From an uncultured Pseudomonadales bacterium (lineage in GTDB: Bacteria > Pseudomonadota > Gammaproteobacteria > Pseudomonadales > Azotimanducaceae): a stretch of DNA of 64,000 nt. Both the position numbers and the translations under genes were made by a program. This document shows, one piece after another, positions 61,332-64,000 of the stretch. The notes beneath the pieces were generated by a model. It worked only from the letters and a program-made list of their open reading frames with translations. It was not told the DNA's origin and ran no database searches. Positions within the stretch are counted from its first letter, which is position 1, and the number at the start of each line of letters is the position of its first letter. Location of the stretch: contig CATOTI010000002.1 in the NCBI GenBank assembly GCA_951813295.1, positions 3,854,522 through 3,918,521 on the forward strand. The letters are read 5' to 3'.

Positions 61332-61994
61332 TCAGCCGTGTCGGTCGGGAGGCGGGTCGAACTCGGCCATGACATGTCGAATCCGGTAGCGGTCGCGGGC
61401 TTGCTCGTATGCGGCTTGCGAGATACTTCCTGCGGCCGCGAGGTCGTGCAGGGTCGTGAGCCTTTCCTCGAGAATATCGTCCGCTGATTCGTGCGAATGA
61501 CCGTAGGGTCCGGTAACCGGCGTGGTTTCGCGCGTTCCGTAACTTGCGGCTTGAAAGCCGACGCGACGGTTGGCGCGGCGAACCATGGCGAAGAGAACCT
61601 CAACGACAGCAAGTGAGGCGACCGTTGCCATTACCCAGCTCGAGGTGTCCAGGAGCCACGCTTGCGCTGCTAGCGCGAGATGGGTGAGCTGCACCGCGAT
61701 TGTCAGGACGGCAAAGAGGCGCTGCTGAGTCGGTCTGGCGCGTTCGTGATCGTTGGCCAGCCCCTTGTCGATTCGCCAACCGATGCGTTCGACCTCGGTG
61801 GCGATGTGTCGAAAAGCCTGCGCTACCACGACCACGACGAGTGCGATGAGAGCGTCCCGCCAACCGTGCGCGACAAAAAGTCGGACGAGAAGGAGGACGT
61901 ACACGACCGCAATGGCTGTGAGCAGCGTGCCCTTCCAGAGCCGATGAAGTTTGAGCTGGAGCCCCGTCAAAGGGTTCGGGTCACTTCGTGTCAT
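61332..61994 (-). CDS. Membrane protein with C-terminal SHOCT-like domain
   Basis: About 220 residues. Four hydrophobic stretches occupy residues about 20-140. The C-terminal tail DDILEERLTTLHDLAAAGSI followed by SQAAYEQARDRY resembles a SHOCT oligomerisation motif (short helix pair with LxxLxxAGxIxxxEYE-like spacing). The function is unknown. The start is uncertain: ATG at 61994 has AAGG upstream, while ATG at 62051 adds 19 basic residues. Confidence 0.6.
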   Translation of the reverse strand: MTRSDPNPLTGLQLKLHRLWKGTLLTAIAVVYVLLLVRLFVAHGWRDALIALVVVVVAQAFRHIATEVERIGWRIDKGLANDHERARPTQQRLFAVLTIAVQLTHLALAAQAWLLDTSSWVMATVASLAVVEVLFAMVRRANRRVGFQAASYGTRETTPVTGPYGHSHESADDILEERLTTLHDLAAAGSISQAAYEQARDRYRIRHVMAEFDPPPDRHG

Positions 61995-62197
61995 GCCGCG
62001 CACCTTCGCAGTCGCAGCGATCCGCGGATAGCGTCGCGGCCGGCGTAGCATCTCGAGCGCCCTTTCGCACCGCCGGACGATACGCTTAAGCCTACGGAGC
62101 GGTTAAAGGCGCGGGAATCCGCTGCGGGTGATCGTCAGCTTGCGCCTACGACGCGAGAGAACTCAGGGAATGGTCCTCGGCCAGGTGTTTCACGCGT

Positions 62198-64000
62198 TCA
62201 TTCGGGTAACGCGAACGCGACCACCCATCCGCCCTCAGCCTCGGCCGAACCACCACCACCACCCATCATCGTGCCGCCGCTGCCGGGAACAGTCGAGATG
62301 ACGTATTGCCGTCCTGTGTTCGGGCTCACATAGGTCATTGGCGTGGCATCTGCGCTGCCCGGCAACGCGCCCTCCCAGATCACCTCCCCCGACAACGTGT
62401 CGAACGCTCGCAGCGCGCCGTCCGCGCCGGCGTTGAAGATGAGTCCACCGGCTGTCGTGACCGATCCTGCGGCGGAAGGAAATCCGAACGCTGTGCTGCC
62501 GACGGCGCGGCGCCAGACGAGCTGGCGTGTCTTGAGATCAATCGCGGCGATTTCCCCATAGGGTGGCTCGATACACGGGATTCCGATCGGCGAGGAGAAC
62601 ATCTGCACCGAAGCAGCCCAGGGCGTACCGCGTTGAGGGCCACCGATCCCGTACTGCGGCTGAAATCCGTCACCGGTCGGCGGGTTCACGTTCTCGCGCG
62701 GGATCATGCGGATCACGAATGGCATTTGCAGAACGTTGACGACGAGAAGCGCTCGCCCTTCGTCCACCGAGACGCTTCCCCAATTCATGCCGCCGCCCGG
62801 TCCGGGGTAGAGCAGCGTCCCGTCGACCGCCGGTGGCGTCATCAAGCCTTCCCAGCGCAGGCCGCGAAATGCTCTCCGGCAGGTCATCTGGTCGAATGGC
62901 GTGAGACCGAACAGGTCTTTTTCACCGAAGGCTGCGTTGGCGAAAGACGGCATGCCGGTCGAGAACGGCTGTGTTGCCGTCGTTCGCTCGTGGGCAAGAT
63001 CGGTTTGCGGTACGGGCAGCTCGGCCACGTCCGCGATCGGTTCGCCCGTGACGCGGTCGAGGAGGAAGAGTTCGCCGCGTTTGGTCGGCACGATCACCGT
63101 CTTTCGCATTGCGCCGTCTACCTCGAGGTCGACGAGGGTCGGTTGCGAGGGCACGTCGTAGTCCCAGATGTCGTGATGTGTGGTCTGGAAGTGCCAACGT
63201 GTCTCGCCGGTTCGTGCATCGATGGCGACCACCGAGCTCGCGAACTCGTCCATGATCTCGGTGCGGTGACCACCAAAGTAGTCGGGTGTCGCGTTGCCGG
63301 TCGGCACGTAGACGAGGCCGAGCTCGTCATCCGATGAGGTCAAGCTCCAGACGTTTGGGGTGCCCCGCGTGTACGTTTCGCCCTCGGCCGGCATCGCGGG
63401 CCCGCCTTGCCGGCCGATGTCCCACGCCCATAGAAGCGCACCCGTCGCTGCATCGTAGCCGCGCACGACGCCGGATGGCTCGTCGGTCTCCTGGTTATCG
63501 ATCACCAGGCCACCGACCACGAGCGCACCCCGCGCAATCGTCGGCGGGGAGGTCACGGCGTAGTAGAAAGGTTTGATCTCGCCCATGCCGGCAGCGAGTG
63601 AGATCTCCCCGCTTTCGCCGAACTCTTCGCAGCGCTCACCGCTCTTCATGTCCAGAGCGATCATCCGGGCGTCGGTCGTGGCGGTGTAGATCCGGTCCGT
63701 GCAGGCATCAGCCGCCGGGCGATCGGGGAGGCGATAGTGCGTTACGCCCCGGCAGTTGCCGAAGATGCCGAACGCTGGCGACTCGTTGCCCGGGTCGTGG
63801 CGCCAACGTTCCTCGCCGCTGTCCACGTCGAGGGCGATGACAACGTTCTGTGCCGTGCAGAGATACAGCCCGTCCTCGATCTGGATGGGCGTGCCGCTGA
63901 AGCGCCCGACTCGTTCCGTGTTCGTTCGCCAGGCTTCGGTCAAACGGCGGACGTTGTCGACGTCGATGACGTCATGGGGTGCATAGCGCGTGCCGGCGTT
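62198..64000 (-). CDS. PQQ-dependent dehydrogenase, 5' end outside window
   Basis: At least 600 residues of a quinoprotein of the alcohol or membrane-bound glucose dehydrogenase type. Propeller repeats recur with the W-motif pattern, for example NVVIALDVDSGEERWRHDPG, GVVRGYDAATGALLWAWDIG and AIDARTGETRWHFQTTHHDI. The PQQ-site style WDYDVPSQP and AFGFPSAAGSVTTAGGLIFN are present, and the Gly-rich tail MMGGGGGS precedes the last strand. The frame is open to the right edge (it begins NAGTRYAPHDVIDVDN), so the signal or membrane domain is outside. Such enzymes oxidise sugars or alcohols in the periplasm, passing electrons to ubiquinone or cytochrome. Confidence 0.87.
   Translation of the reverse strand, partial: NAGTRYAPHDVIDVDNVRRLTEAWRTNTERVGRFSGTPIQIEDGLYLCTAQNVVIALDVDSGEERWRHDPGNESPAFGIFGNCRGVTHYRLPDRPAADACTDRIYTATTDARMIALDMKSGERCEEFGESGEISLAAGMGEIKPFYYAVTSPPTIARGALVVGGLVIDNQETDEPSGVVRGYDAATGALLWAWDIGRQGGPAMPAEGETYTRGTPNVWSLTSSDDELGLVYVPTGNATPDYFGGHRTEIMDEFASSVVAIDARTGETRWHFQTTHHDIWDYDVPSQPTLVDLEVDGAMRKTVIVPTKRGELFLLDRVTGEPIADVAELPVPQTDLAHERTTATQPFSTGMPSFANAAFGEKDLFGLTPFDQMTCRRAFRGLRWEGLMTPPAVDGTLLYPGPGGGMNWGSVSVDEGRALLVVNVLQMPFVIRMIPRENVNPPTGDGFQPQYGIGGPQRGTPWAASVQMFSSPIGIPCIEPPYGEIAAIDLKTRQLVWRRAVGSTAFGFPSAAGSVTTAGGLIFNAGADGALRAFDTLSGEVIWEGALPGSADATPMTYVSPNTGRQYVISTVPGSGGTMMGGGGGSAEAEGGWVVAFALPE

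Noticed and set aside
1..64000. CRISPR array, phage defence island or secondary-metabolite cluster
   Set aside because: No regularly spaced repeats, Cas or restriction genes, and no PKS or NRPS modules were seen; the exporters and oxygenases are scattered in ordinary operons.

Overview
The window is GC-rich chromosomal DNA that most resembles a gammaproteobacterium, probably an uncultured and perhaps marine or host-associated one. The best evidence is the order mreB-mreC-mreD-maf-rng-yhdP-tldD (40450-50100), which matches the Pseudomonas-type block, together with a 533-residue isocitrate lyase with a KQCGH active-site motif. The rest is dense in oxidative and CoA-linked catabolism: one Rieske oxygenase, three phytanoyl-CoA-dioxygenase-like (PhyH) Fe/2-oxoglutarate enzymes, three flavin/F420-type LLM oxidoreductases, two enoyl-CoA hydratases, a MaoC-like hydratase, a CitE-like lyase, a type III CoA transferase, a formylglycine sulfatase and a PQQ dehydrogenase. 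No phage, CRISPR array or secondary-metabolite megasynthase is visible.

Layout, 1-15 kb: the 3' part of a nitronate monooxygenase gene; a divergent five-gene locus (amidohydrolase-sulfatase leftward, Rieske oxygenase-MFS exporter-PhyH rightward) around a short promoter with a dyad; a leftward unit TPP enzyme-GNAT-DUF1272; a rhomboid protease; isocitrate lyase with terminators; a P-loop kinase; a short-chain dehydrogenase; a small DUF7009-like protein; and a second PhyH gene.

15-36 kb: a leftward five-gene operon made of two ABC half-exporters, lipA, a beta-lactamase-fold hydrolase and an epoxide hydrolase, with the ABC and lipA genes joined by TGATG overlaps. Then come a DUF482-type acyltransferase, a flavodoxin, DUF4202, an LLM oxidoreductase, an enoyl-CoA hydratase, a small membrane protein, a CitE-like lyase, another LLM enzyme, an alpha/beta hydrolase, and an RND efflux pump with its membrane-fusion protein. 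A glutathione transferase gene with an in-frame stop sits beside an intact glyoxalase gene, followed by a third LLM enzyme.

36-50 kb: an SGNH hydrolase, a Cys-rich SufR-like regulator, a MaoC-like protein and an enoyl-CoA hydratase all read rightward; then the cell-shape/RNase G/YhdP/TldD block and tRNA-Pro(CGG). mreC has no ATG, GTG or TTG that would keep its membrane anchor and seems to start at ATT.

50-64 kb: a complete IS256-family element with an 8-bp target duplication lies beside a frameshifted IS3-family remnant. After it come a third PhyH gene, an exported tricorn-like protease, a CoA transferase plus ankyrin-repeat pair, a YheT-type hydrolase, three membrane proteins and the 3' part of a PQQ dehydrogenase gene. 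A palindromic repeat occurs at two gene ends (10231 and 15174), each time beside a GC-rich hairpin.
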